Program-made: the position numbers and the translations under genes
Assembly (NCBI GenBank): GCA_031296115.1
Contig: JARLGI010000115.1
Location: 1-60,929, forward strand
DNA: 60,929 bases
Reading direction: 5' to 3'
Source of the DNA: Acidobacteriota bacterium
Lineage (GTDB): Bacteria; Acidobacteriota; Terriglobia; Terriglobales; Acidobacteriaceae
The notes under the pieces: model-generated
Database searches by the model: none
The model's input: the letters and a program-made list of their open reading frames with translations, nothing else
What the model was told of the DNA's origin: nothing
Shown: positions 1-8,386 of the stretch, piece after piece
Layout: every line of letters begins with the position of its first letter
Position numbering within the stretch: position 1 is the first letter of the stretch

Positions 1-113
1 GTTGTTAGTTGTTAGTTGTTAGTTGTTAGTTGTTAGTTGTTAGTTGTTAGTTGTTAGTTGTTAGTTGTTAGTTGTTAGTTGTTAGTTGTTAGTTGTTAGT
101 TGTTAGTTGTTAG
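1..113. repeat. Tandem heptanucleotide array (GTTGTTA)n
   Basis: About 16 uninterrupted copies of the 7-bp unit GTTGTTA fill the left edge, so the array may continue outside the window. The unit differs by one base from the GTTGCTA/ATTGCTA heptads found at about nine other places here, which suggests one repeat family of which this is an expanded member. It has no coding potential. Confidence 0.97.
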
Positions 114-119
114 AATTCT

Positions 120-452
120 GACGGGCGAGCTAACCAGCCCGGAGGGCGGATCAGGACAGCCCAGCGCGGAAGCGCTGGGTAGGCGTGCAAAACGAGACAG
201 AGCCCCGTAGGGGCGGCACCAAGGAACTTTGACGCCAAACCGTAGGGATGCTTGCAGTTAAGTGTAAACCGTTCGTTATGTTTATCTTGCGAGAATTTTT
301 CTTGTAAGTGATTGATTTTGCTGATGGGCCCGGGGGGGAGGGGGGTTGCCAGATACCCCCTGCACCGCAGGTTTCGGCGCGCAAAGGCGGCGCGCCTGCG
401 CTCAGGATGACAAGGTTTTTGCTAGTTGCTAATTGCTTCTTAGGAGCTTCGA
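120..452. repeat. Gene-free stretch with small palindromic repeats and a heptad tail
   Basis: No credible gene is seen between the satellite and the thiolase. The stretch holds short palindromes typical of dispersed acidobacterial intergenic repeats: CCCAGCGC..GCGCTGGG near 160-178, GCCCCGTAGGGGC near 202-214, a C-tract/G-tract near 327-345, and a GCGCTCAGGATGACA motif near 398-413. A heptad repeat at 419-437 is followed by AGGAG at 442-446, the ribosome binding site of the next gene. No convincing promoter was found. Confidence 0.7.
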
Positions 453-1631
453 ATGCGTGATGTCGTAATCGTCAGTGCCGTGCGGACGCCGGTAGGTAAA
501 GCGAACAAGGGAACTCTGCGGGCGACTCGTCCCGACGATCTGGCCGCGGTCGCTATCAAGGGCGCGCTGGAGCGCGTGCCCCAACTCGATCCCAAAGAGA
601 TTGAGGACGTCATCTTCGGCTGCGCCATGCCCGAGGCGGAGCAGGGCATGAACGTGGCGCGCATCGCATCGTTGCGCGCCGGTCTGCCGATCGAGATTTC
701 GGCCATGACCATCAACCGCTTCTGCTCTTCCGGCCTGCAGGCGATTGCCATGGCCGCCGAGCGCATCATGACGGGCGGCGCGGAGACCATCATCGCGGGC
801 GGCGTCGAGTCAATGACCATGATCCCCATGGGCGGCCATAAGGTCTCGGCCAACCCGTGGCTCATCGCCAACTATCCCGACTCCTATCTTTCGATGGGTC
901 TCACCGCCGAGCGCCTGGCGCAGCGCTTCAACATCACGCGCCAGATGTCGGACGAGTTCTCGGTGCGCAGCCACAAGAACGCGATTGCTGCTATCGAGGC
1001 CGGTAAGTTCGACGACGAGATCGTGCCGGTACCCGTCAGCTTCACCACGCCGAACGGCAGCAAACCCAAGCGCACCGACATCGTCTTCAAAATGGATGAA
1101 GGCCCCCGTGCCGACACGACGCTGGAGGCACTCGCGGCACTGAAGCCGGCGTTCCATGCGAAGGGAACAGTGACCGCCGGCAACTCTTCGCAGATGTCGG
1201 ATGGCGCTGCGGTCTCGATCGTGATGTCGGCTGACTGGGCCAAGGCGCTGGGGCTGAAGCCGCTGGCGCGCTACGTGGGATTTGCGACCGCGGGCTATAA
1301 GCCGGAAGAGATGGGCATCGGACCGGTCTTCGCCATCCCGAAGGTCTTGAAGATGGCAGGACTGAAGCTTAGCGACATCGATGTCATCGAATTGAACGAG
1401 GCGTTTGCAGTGCAGGCCCTGGCGGTCATCCTGGAAGGCGAGGTGGATCCGGCGCGCATCAACGTGAACGGCGGCGCCATCGCGCTCGGTCATCCGCTGG
1501 GATGCACCGGCGCCAAGCTGACGGCCAGCATCATTCGCGAACTCAAGCGCCGCAACGGCCGCTACGGCATGGTGACCATGTGCGTCGGCGGCGGTATGGG
1601 CGCGGCCGGTATTTTTGAGAATTTGCAGTAA
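453..1631 (+). CDS. Thiolase (acetyl-CoA C-acyltransferase family)
   Basis: This 392-residue thiolase would condense or cleave acyl-CoA thioesters in the cytoplasm. The sequence shows the complete catalytic set: the nucleophile Cys91 in NRFCSSG, His347 in GHPLGCTG and Cys377 in MCVGGGMG. Length is normal for the family. The start ATG has AGGAG seven bases upstream. The next gene on the same strand is an acyl-CoA dehydrogenase, so a role in fatty-acid beta-oxidation (FadA-like) is more likely than a biosynthetic one. The chain-length preference and the choice between thiolase I and II cannot be settled from the sequence alone. The hydroxyacyl-CoA dehydrogenase partner is not in the window. Confidence 0.95.
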   Translation: MRDVVIVSAVRTPVGKANKGTLRATRPDDLAAVAIKGALERVPQLDPKEIEDVIFGCAMPEAEQGMNVARIASLRAGLPIEISAMTINRFCSSGLQAIAMAAERIMTGGAETIIAGGVESMTMIPMGGHKVSANPWLIANYPDSYLSMGLTAERLAQRFNITRQMSDEFSVRSHKNAIAAIEAGKFDDEIVPVPVSFTTPNGSKPKRTDIVFKMDEGPRADTTLEALAALKPAFHAKGTVTAGNSSQMSDGAAVSIVMSADWAKALGLKPLARYVGFATAGYKPEEMGIGPVFAIPKVLKMAGLKLSDIDVIELNEAFAVQALAVILEGEVDPARINVNGGAIALGHPLGCTGAKLTASIIRELKRRNGRYGMVTMCVGGGMGAAGIFENLQ

Positions 1632-2050
1632 CGCAATTCACCATGGAGAACACGGAGAGCACTGAGGAACAGAAGCAAGAAGCCACCGAAACATAGAGAC
1701 ACCGAGGAGTAAGAGCGAAAGCAAACGGGTTTCAAGGCTAAAAGCGGTTCATTATTAGATGCCAGAATCGGGCTCAGATACAACTCCGTGTTACGCCGAG
1801 AAATATGAATTACCAGCGAGCCAGCCCCGAAGGGGCGGATAAATGATAGCCCAGCGTGAAGCGCCCGCTGTTGGCGCGGAATGCGGGGTTGGCGGCAATT
1901 GTAGGCCCCGAGTCCCGTAGGGACGGCACAGGGAACTCGAGAAGCAGATCCCTCGCCGACTGAAGTCGGCTCGGGTTGACAAGAATAAGGCATTACTGGC
2001 GCGGCTGAGCCGCGCCCTACCAATAGCGAAAAACGAACAGCGAGGGTTCT
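1632..2050. repeat. Gene-free stretch of dispersed repeats
   Basis: No gene is supported here. The stretch contains a purine-rich segment of the type GGAGAACACGGAGAGCAC (around 1643-1663) and palindromic modules such as AGCCCCGAAGGGGC near 1823-1836, GAGTCCCGTAGGGAC near 1910-1924 and CCGACTGAAGTCGG near 1958-1971. The same kind of modules occurs at 120-220 and 58300-58500. The last bases contain GAGGG, which probably serves as the ribosome binding site of the gene at 2051. Confidence 0.7.
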
Positions 2051-3838
2051 ATGGCAACCACCGTATCGGCAGCTCCCAAGACGAAGACCACGGGCGGAAG
2101 TTTTCTGCTCGAAGATCACAACCTCGACAACGTCTTCACTCCGGAAGACTTCAACGAAGACCAGCAGATGGTCGCCAAGCTGGCGGAGGAGTTTGCGACC
2201 AACGAAGTGGTGCCCGTCGCCGAGAAGATGGAGCACAAGGAATGGTCCGTCGCGCGCGAGCTGCTGCAGAAGGCCGCCGAGATGGGCCTGACCAACGCCG
2301 ACATCCCCGGCGAGTACGGCGGCTCGGAGATGGACAAGGTCTCTTCGGCCATCATCTCCGACTTCATGTCGAAGTACGGCAGTTTCATGGTGACTCTGGG
2401 CGCGCACAGCGGCATCGGCACCCTGCCCATCGTCTTCTTCGGAACCGAGGAGCAGCAGAAGAAGTATCTGCCCAAGCTGGCGACCGCAGAAATCGTCGGC
2501 GCCTATGCGCTGTCGGAGAGCACCAGCGGCTCCGACGCCATGAACAGCCGTACCCGTGCGGTGCTTAGCCCGGAGGGTAAGCACTACATCCTGAACGGCG
2601 AGAAGATGTGGATTACCAACGCCCACTTCGCCGACCTGTTCACCATCTTCGCCAAGATTGATGGCGAGAAGTTCACTGCCTTCCTCGTCGAAAAGGACTT
2701 CCCCGGCTTCTCCGTTGGCGCCGAAGAAAAGAAGATGGGCATCCGCGGTTCCTCCACCGCGCCGCTCATCCTGAACGATTGCAAAGTACCAGTGGAAAAC
2801 GTGCTCGGCGACATCGGCAAAGGGCACATCATCGCTTTCAACATCCTGAACGTGGGCCGCTTCAAGTTGGGGGCAAGTTGCGTCGGCGGCGCGCGCACTT
2901 CCCTGCAACATGCCATCGCCTATGCCAAGGAGCGCAAGGCCTTCGGCAAGACCATCGCCGATTTCGGCCTCATCCGCGAGAAGTTGGCGCAGATGGCGGC
3001 GTGGCTCTATGCCTGCGAGTCGATGGTGTATCGCACCGTCGGCATGATGGACACCGCGCTCTCCACCATTGAGCACAACCCCGAGGCGGTACGCAAGGCG
3101 ATTGAGGAGTACGCGGTCGAGTGCTCCATCATCAAGGTCTCGGCCTCCGAGATGCTCGACTTTGTGGTGGACGAGACCGTGCAAGTGTACGGCGGCTACG
3201 GCTTCGTTGAGGAGTATCCCGCCGAGCGCGCCTATCGCGACTCGCGCGTGAACCGCATCTTCGAAGGCACCAACGAGATCAACCGTCTCATCATCACCGG
3301 ATGGCTGCTGAAGCGCGCCATGAGTGGGCAGCTCGCGCTGCTGCCGGCCATCAAGAAGACGATGGACGAGGTCATGGCGGGTCCTTCCGGCGAGGAACTG
3401 GAAGGCACGCTGGCCGCTGAGCGCAAGCTCGTGGAGAACGCCAAGAAGCTCTGCATGCTGGTTGCGGGAGCGGCCTCGCAGAAGTACATGCAGAAGCTGG
3501 TCGACCACCAGGAGGTGATGGGCGCCATCGCCGACATGGTGATCGAAGTGTTCGCCATGGACTCTGCGTTGCTGCGCGCGCGCAAGTATGTCGAAGCCAA
3601 CGGCGAAGACAAGGGCGCACTCGTGGTCGCGATGACCCAGGTCTATCTCGAAGGCGCGTTTACCAAGCTGGAAGCCGCCGCCAAGAAGGTCATTGCCGAC
3701 GTGGCGGAAGGCGACATGTTGCGCACCCAGATGGCGATTGTCCGCCGCCTGGCCAAGCACGAGCCGGCCAACGTGATCGCGTTGCAGGAGAAGATTGCCG
3801 CGCGCGTACTGGAGACCGGGAAGTACGTGACGGCGTAG
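2051..3838 (+). CDS. Acyl-CoA dehydrogenase, long form with C-terminal extension
   Basis: A FAD-dependent acyl-CoA dehydrogenase that would introduce the trans-2 double bond in beta-oxidation. At 595 residues it is about 200 longer than the short- and medium-chain type. Residues about 30-420 form the usual N-terminal helical, beta and C-terminal helical domains. The FAD/substrate segment YALSESTSGSDA is present, and the catalytic-base motif RIFEGTNEINRL places the likely base at Glu405. The remaining 170 residues are a helical extension like that of very-long-chain and ACAD9-type enzymes, so a long-chain substrate is plausible by inference. It lies 420 bp after the thiolase on the same strand, separated by repeats, so co-transcription is uncertain. 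Confidence 0.93.
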   Translation: MATTVSAAPKTKTTGGSFLLEDHNLDNVFTPEDFNEDQQMVAKLAEEFATNEVVPVAEKMEHKEWSVARELLQKAAEMGLTNADIPGEYGGSEMDKVSSAIISDFMSKYGSFMVTLGAHSGIGTLPIVFFGTEEQQKKYLPKLATAEIVGAYALSESTSGSDAMNSRTRAVLSPEGKHYILNGEKMWITNAHFADLFTIFAKIDGEKFTAFLVEKDFPGFSVGAEEKKMGIRGSSTAPLILNDCKVPVENVLGDIGKGHIIAFNILNVGRFKLGASCVGGARTSLQHAIAYAKERKAFGKTIADFGLIREKLAQMAAWLYACESMVYRTVGMMDTALSTIEHNPEAVRKAIEEYAVECSIIKVSASEMLDFVVDETVQVYGGYGFVEEYPAERAYRDSRVNRIFEGTNEINRLIITGWLLKRAMSGQLALLPAIKKTMDEVMAGPSGEELEGTLAAERKLVENAKKLCMLVAGAASQKYMQKLVDHQEVMGAIADMVIEVFAMDSALLRARKYVEANGEDKGALVVAMTQVYLEGAFTKLEAAAKKVIADVAEGDMLRTQMAIVRRLAKHEPANVIALQEKIAARVLETGKYVTA

Positions 3839-3922
3839 CTTTCAACGGAAGCGGGACCATCCAGCTTTCATCCTGAGAGTCGGCGGGTCGCGAGTGCGGC
3901 CCGCCGCAAGGGAAGGCAGTCT

Positions 3923-4282
3923 ATGAAACTCAAATTTGACTGCGTCTTTTATTACGTCTCGGACATTGAGCGCGCCATCCGCTTCTATACCGATGTTCTC
4001 GGGTTCAAAGTAGCGTCCCGGGACTTCGTAGCGCGCTTCGAGATCGACGGAGTCTTGGTCGAAATCGTCCCCACCACCGACGCGAGCAAGCTTGCGGGCG
4101 GCGGGAATGCGCGGCTCTGCCTGCAGGTGGACGACATCGCCGCGACTCTCCTGGAACTGCAGCATAAGGGAGTTCCCACTACCCCTGCGCACCCGGAGAC
4201 CGGCGGACTGCTGGCCGCATTCCAGGACCCGGACGGGAACGAGATTTGTTTGTGGCGGTACACTGCGACGGGGAAGAACTAG
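3923..4282 (+). CDS. VOC (glyoxalase/bleomycin resistance) family protein
   Basis: A 119-residue single-module vicinal-oxygen-chelate protein. It opens with the characteristic VOC beta strand and helix (YYVSDIERAIRFYTDVLGF) and ends with the family's FQDPDGNEICLW motif, which carries the C-terminal metal-ligand Glu. It may be a metal enzyme or a small-molecule-binding protein; the substrate cannot be told. The ATG at 3923 is preceded by GGAAGG. It sits 84 bp after the acyl-CoA dehydrogenase, across a CGGCGGG/CCCGCCG hairpin (3881-3906) without a T-tract. Confidence 0.85.
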   Translation: MKLKFDCVFYYVSDIERAIRFYTDVLGFKVASRDFVARFEIDGVLVEIVPTTDASKLAGGGNARLCLQVDDIAATLLELQHKGVPTTPAHPETGGLLAAFQDPDGNEICLWRYTATGKN

Positions 4283-4307
4283 CCGACGCCGGTCACAGTT
4301 GGTGAGG

Positions 4308-4586
4308 CTATAGCCCTGCGGCGGCGGCGCTCTGTTTTTGCTTTCTGATTTCTTCCATCACCGAGGAAATCAGTTCTTTCGCATCGGTTATGCCCTTCAT
4401 CACCACCTGAATGTCCATGGCCGGCTTGCCCGGCTGGCGGGCGCTTTGGCAGTAGACGCCGTGCTGGCCGACCATGATCAGCGCATCGGTCAAGACATCC
4501 ATCGCGACCGCGAGACGTCCGCGCGGAACGCCCATCATGAACTCGTACTTCTCCAGCTCTTGCCGCTTGTCATCAAGAACGCCCAT
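4308..4586 (-). CDS. Conserved-looking hypothetical protein, 92 aa
   Basis: I do not recognise the family. The protein is short, soluble and mostly helical, with an acidic N-terminus (MGVLDDKRQELEKYEF), a central hydrophobic helix and a Lys/Gln-rich C-terminal helix. The ATG at 4586 is chosen because the residues upstream in the same frame are repeat-free but low quality and overlap the promoter region of the divergent gene at 4670. The neighbours are a VOC protein (convergent) and a DUF2911 protein (divergent). No function is proposed. Confidence 0.65.
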   Translation of the reverse strand: MGVLDDKRQELEKYEFMMGVPRGRLAVAMDVLTDALIMVGQHGVYCQSARQPGKPAMDIQVVMKGITDAKELISSVMEEIRKQKQSAAAAGL

Positions 4587-4669
4587 ACCCGAATTGTAAC
4601 CTTGGCCGCGAACGTGAATAATGGAACGGCTACATCGTGGAAACGACTCGCAGTTTACGGGAGAGTGTA

Positions 4670-5203
4670 ATGTTGAAGTGCCGCCCAGCCGTCCTCGTCG
4701 TCCTGGTGACGATTGCCCTAACAGCCATAGCATTCACACAGCAGAAACCGGCGAGCCCTCCCGGCGAAGCCACGCTGAAGTTCGGCGACGGAAAGACCGT
4801 CACCATTCAGTACAGCCGTCCTTCCATGCGCAGTCGCAAGATCTTTGGCGGACTGGTTCCCTACGACGAGGTCTGGCGCACCGGCGCTAACGCTGCCACC
4901 AGCCTGAAGACCGACGTCGACCTGCTCATCGGCGGAGAGGCCGTTCCCAAGGGCGAATACACCCTTTACACGCAGCCCGGCATGAGCAACTGGCAGCTGA
5001 TCATCAACAAGCAAACCGGTCAATGGGGCACGGAATACAGCCAGGGCCAGGACCTCGAGCGCGTCAACATGAAGGTCACCCAACGGCTCTCCGGCCTGGA
5101 AATGTTCACCATCTCGTTCGACAAGACCAGCGCCAGTTCCGCAACGCTCAAACTGGAATGGGAGAACACCATCGCCAGCGTGGATGTGAAAGAGAAGAAA
5201 TAA
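4670..5203 (+). CDS. DUF2911 domain secreted protein
   Basis: A 177-residue protein with an N-terminal signal peptide (hydrophobic VLVVLVTIALTAIAF, residues about 8-22) followed by a DUF2911 domain. The signature is the YSRPSMRSRKIFGGLVPYDE segment followed by WRTGANAAT and the GEYTLYTQP turn. The domain occurs in periplasmic or exported proteins of Bacteroidetes and Acidobacteria, and its function is unknown. ATG 4670 is preceded by GGGAGAG with suitable spacing. An in-frame ATG at 4637 would put charged residues before the signal peptide and is less likely. Confidence 0.88.
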   Translation: MLKCRPAVLVVLVTIALTAIAFTQQKPASPPGEATLKFGDGKTVTIQYSRPSMRSRKIFGGLVPYDEVWRTGANAATSLKTDVDLLIGGEAVPKGEYTLYTQPGMSNWQLIINKQTGQWGTEYSQGQDLERVNMKVTQRLSGLEMFTISFDKTSASSATLKLEWENTIASVDVKEKK

Positions 5204-5277
5204 CCTCAAGTTGGCCGCGGTGCAGCAAATCGCACGGCACACGTAACTAATTCGGGCTAGACGAATCTCATCGCGGT

Positions 5278-5931
5278 ATGAAGACGCTCTTTTTGTTCCT
5301 GGCAATTCTGGCTTGGTGTGCTTCCGTTTACGGTGTTCAACCGCCGAGTAGCCAAGCGGTGGTAATTGAATTATTTACCTCCGAATGCTGCTCCGGCTGC
5401 CCGCCGGCCGACGCGCTGCTGATGGAGCTGTCGCAGAATGGTTCCGGCAAGACGCCCGAAGTCATTGTTCTCGGGGAGCACGTTGACTATTGGAACTACA
5501 TTGGCTGGACAGACCGCTTTTCGTCAGCCGCCTTCAGCAGCCGCCAGCAAGACTACGCCGCGCGATTTCACCTTGCATCGGCCTACACGCCGCAGATGGT
5601 GATTGACGGCCGAACGCAACTGGTGGGCAACGATCGCTCGGGCGTCTATCGCACGATTGCTGCAGCGGCCGTCGCGGCAAAACCTGCGAACATAAGCATG
5701 TCGTGGGAAGGTGCAACTCGTCTGCATGTAGTGGCGCAGCTTACGGGATCGGAGCTGGCGCAGGTGCAGCTTCGTACCATTGGGAAGATGAAGAACGGAA
5801 AGTTCGACGGCGAGATTGAAGTGCCAAAAAAGTCCGACGGGAACGCGAAAGCCTTAAAGGCTGTGGTATTCGTCCAGAAAGGAGACGACGGTCCCATCCT
5901 CGGAGCAGCGTCGCTCCCGTTCACGCCTTGA
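5278..5931 (+). CDS. DUF1223 secreted thioredoxin-fold protein
   Basis: A 217-residue exported protein of the DUF1223 family. A signal peptide covers about residues 1-20. The hallmark segment FTSECCSGCPPADALL carries Cys38 and Cys41 in a CxxC arrangement, preceded by Cys37, and is followed by the family's HVDYWNYIGWTDRF motif. A periplasmic redox role is plausible by inference from the fold but is not proven for the family. Its 3' end overlaps the convergent nat gene by 11 bp. Confidence 0.9.
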   Translation: MKTLFLFLAILAWCASVYGVQPPSSQAVVIELFTSECCSGCPPADALLMELSQNGSGKTPEVIVLGEHVDYWNYIGWTDRFSSAAFSSRQQDYAARFHLASAYTPQMVIDGRTQLVGNDRSGVYRTIAAAAVAAKPANISMSWEGATRLHVVAQLTGSELAQVQLRTIGKMKNGKFDGEIEVPKKSDGNAKALKAVVFVQKGDDGPILGAASLPFTP

Positions 5932-6718
5932 TCTTTTCCTCGCTGCCAAGCCTTGCCAAATCGACCGTCGCAGGAAACGCGATGCCGAAGTTCTCCGAGA
6001 GCCCGGCTCGCACCTCGGCATCGGTGGTAAGCACGCTTTCCTCGCGGCCGCTATTTCTCGTGATGATCAAACGCCGGTTGGCCATCGTTATGCGGCCATC
6101 TGGCGTGGCCCGGCTGCAAATCCAGCGCTGTGTGAAGCCGGATTCCGGCGCGGTTTGATGAAAGTGGCACATTTCACGATAGTCATCGAGCTGGCGCGGC
6201 TCGTCTCGGAAGCGATAGAGCGGAGATTGGCCTTTTTCATCCTCTCGAACCAGCAGCCAGTCATCGTCGGCAGGTAAGACCAGATAGCGATGTCCATTCA
6301 CCTGGTCGGCACCGCCAGATCGGAAAAGGATTGGATCTACGAAGGAATCGCCAAAGCCCACGTCGACTAACCACGGATCCTCCAGATCCACTTTCAGCAG
6401 CATGTGGTCGAATTCTGGGCCAAAGCCGCCGTCGTCGCGCCGTACCCGCGCCGACAGCATCTGCACGCGAAATCCCAACGCTTTCAGCAGCTTACAGAAC
6501 AGGCCATTAAGCTCGTAGCAGAAGCCGCCACGATTACGGCCCACGACCTTCTCATAAATCAGGTCGAGATCCAGGCTGATCGGGACTTTTAGTGGTATAT
6601 CGAGGTTCTCGAACGGTACCGTGAATAGGTGCTTGCGGTGCAGATCCTGCAGAGTGACCGGCGCGCATTGGCGCGGGCCGTGATAGTCAATCCGGCGCAG
6701 ATATGCGTCAACATCCAT
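5921..6718 (-). CDS. nat: Arylamine N-acetyltransferase
   Basis: A 265-residue cytoplasmic enzyme of the NAT family, which transfers acetyl (or related acyl) groups from CoA to arylamines or hydrazines through a Cys-acyl intermediate. The catalytic triad is visible: Cys67 in RNRGGFCYE, His105 in FDHMLLKV and Asp119 in LVDVGFGD. Length is typical. It follows holA by only 3 bp and is the last gene of the long minus-strand run, so it is probably co-transcribed. Its physiological substrate is unknown, and some bacterial NATs belong to secondary-metabolite pathways. Confidence 0.93.
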   Translation of the reverse strand: MDVDAYLRRIDYHGPRQCAPVTLQDLHRKHLFTVPFENLDIPLKVPISLDLDLIYEKVVGRNRGGFCYELNGLFCKLLKALGFRVQMLSARVRRDDGGFGPEFDHMLLKVDLEDPWLVDVGFGDSFVDPILFRSGGADQVNGHRYLVLPADDDWLLVREDEKGQSPLYRFRDEPRQLDDYREMCHFHQTAPESGFTQRWICSRATPDGRITMANRRLIITRNSGREESVLTTDAEVRAGLSENFGIAFPATVDLARLGSEEKIKA

Positions 6719-6721
6719 GCT

Positions 6722-7846
6722 CTACACGGGCAGCTCGTCTTGCAGCCATCCCGCCTCTTGAGGTTTGGGTTCCGCGGTGAGGTCGAGCACTAGGTTCTCC
6801 AGCACCAGACGCTTGCTGGGAGGATTAGAGCGCAGTGCAAGATCGGCCCGTGCCACGCGCCGAATCGCGCTTGTCAGCTCACGGCGCGATTTATAACGGC
6901 GCGCCTGGCGAATGATGTCCTCGGCAGCGAAAGGTGGAATGCGAAAGCCCTGCCACAAAGCTTGCCAGAGCGCGCGCGAATCGCGCACATTGCGCTCTAG
7001 AATGACCAGCATCTGGCGGAAAGTGCGCGAAAGCATGTAAAGATGACCGATGGCTGCTTCGTCCCCGTCGCTGGTGCTGAGAATTGCGTCCAGCACCTCT
7101 AGCGCACGAGCCCGGTCCCGCGCTGAGATGGCATCGGTCAACTCGTAGAACGAACGCTGCTTGGCGGCGAGCACCAGAGTTTCGACGTCACCCAGGGTTA
7201 TGCGCTTCTTGTCGCCGACGAAAAGAACCAACTTCTCCAGTTCGTTGGCGACCATCATCATGTCCCCGCCCAACGAATCCACCAGTTCGCGCGCTGCATC
7301 GGTCTCCAGCTTCACGCCTTCTGCACCAGCCGTGTCGACAGCCCACTTTACGGCGTCGCCGTCATCCACACGCGCAAACTCGAGAATGGAACAGTGTTCT
7401 CCCAGCGTCTCGCGGATGCGCTCGTAGCGGTCTTTGTCGATCAGCTCCATGCGACGGACATCGGCCGGTATGTTGATGTGGTCAGCGACGAAGATCAGCA
7501 ACACGTCGGGGTTGGGATTGCTGAAGTAGTCGGCGATGGCGGCAAACTCGTCGTTGTGCTTTCCGCGGCCGTACAGGTTTTTTACGCCCCGTATGAAGAA
7601 CACCTGAAACGGCGACATCAGCGAAGGCGTCCGCGCCTGGTCAAGCACCTGTTGGAGGTCAACCTCACTCAGATCCATGTCATACAGACTCAATTCCCGA
7701 ACGTCGGCCGGGACCAGATGCTGCAAGATCGCATCACGGCACCGCTTGCGGAAGAAGGCTTCGTCCCCAATGAACACGTACGCAGGAGCCAGCTTGCGCG
7801 ACATCACGTCCGCCACAAACCGGTCCGAGGCCGCGAAACTTCGCAT
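6722..7846 (-). CDS. holA: DNA polymerase III subunit delta
   Basis: A 374-residue clamp-loader delta subunit, which binds the beta sliding clamp and opens it as part of the DnaX complex. The N-terminal domain begins with the AYVFIGDEAFFRKR segment that stands for the Walker-like region of HolA. The middle AAA-type lid and a helical C-terminal collar domain follow (LTSAIRRVARADLALRS). Its ATG directly follows the TAG stop of lptE, so translation is likely coupled. The lptE-holA pairing is common in bacteria and supports both calls. Confidence 0.92.
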   Translation of the reverse strand: MRSFAASDRFVADVMSRKLAPAYVFIGDEAFFRKRCRDAILQHLVPADVRELSLYDMDLSEVDLQQVLDQARTPSLMSPFQVFFIRGVKNLYGRGKHNDEFAAIADYFSNPNPDVLLIFVADHINIPADVRRMELIDKDRYERIRETLGEHCSILEFARVDDGDAVKWAVDTAGAEGVKLETDAARELVDSLGGDMMMVANELEKLVLFVGDKKRITLGDVETLVLAAKQRSFYELTDAISARDRARALEVLDAILSTSDGDEAAIGHLYMLSRTFRQMLVILERNVRDSRALWQALWQGFRIPPFAAEDIIRQARRYKSRRELTSAIRRVARADLALRSNPPSKRLVLENLVLDLTAEPKPQEAGWLQDELPV

Positions 7847-8386
7847 CTAGTACGCCTCCAGGATGTCGCTGACCAGGGTCTTTGAGAAGCTGTTGGCAAC
7901 GCGAGTCACCGCCGGCTCCTCTTCCTCGAAGAAACTGGCGACGTCGCGCGATACCTGATACTGCTCGCGATACAAATAGTTAGGGTTCTCCCAAAGCACC
8001 TTGCCTTTTTGTCCTTTGAGCGATGCGCTGAATCCAAGCATCACCATCGCAGACGAGACACGTCCTGTCCGCGAATCATAGGTGAGCGGCGCAATAGAGG
8101 AGTAGGTGACGGTGCCGGTGAGTGTGGCGTCTGCTGTGCCATCGTTCACTGTCACGATCCTGTAGTTCGTGCGGCTGCGCAACTCACGGATCACATCTTC
8201 GGTCAGCGTCTGTCCCAATCCATAAATATTGGTGGCATTCGCGAACGCTGGCACGTATATCGTATGAAGATCCGATGGCAAACGCACCGCGTTCCCCGCA
8301 GTGTGATATCCACAACTCGTGGCGGCCAATAGCAGCAAGGCGATGCAGCCCGCGCTCAATCCGCGTAGGCGACGGCGCTTCGTCAC
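7847..8386 (-). CDS. lptE: LPS assembly lipoprotein LptE
   Basis: A 179-residue outer-membrane lipoprotein that would plug the LptD barrel for lipopolysaccharide export. A basic n-region (TKRRRLRG) and hydrophobic stretch lead to Cys25 in AATSCGYH, the start of the mature lipoprotein and the conserved CGYH of LptE. I chose the GTG at 8386. It overlaps the stop of the upstream gene as GTGA and has GAGGA eight bases upstream, whereas the ATG at 8431 would add 15 residues before the signal peptide. The holA partner follows without a gap. Its presence implies a didermic cell with LPS. Confidence 0.88.
   Translation of the reverse strand: MTKRRRLRGLSAGCIALLLLAATSCGYHTAGNAVRLPSDLHTIYVPAFANATNIYGLGQTLTEDVIRELRSRTNYRIVTVNDGTADATLTGTVTYSSIAPLTYDSRTGRVSSAMVMLGFSASLKGQKGKVLWENPNYLYREQYQVSRDVASFFEEEEPAVTRVANSFSKTLVSDILEAY

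Noticed and set aside
1-113. CRISPR-like array at the left edge
   Set aside because: The repeats are 7 bp and contiguous with no spacers, so this is a microsatellite-like tandem array.
1562-3760. A 732-codon open frame on the minus strand
   Set aside because: It lies antisense to the acyl-CoA dehydrogenase, is rich in His, Gly and Arg as expected from complementary GC-rich codons, and has no domain signature.
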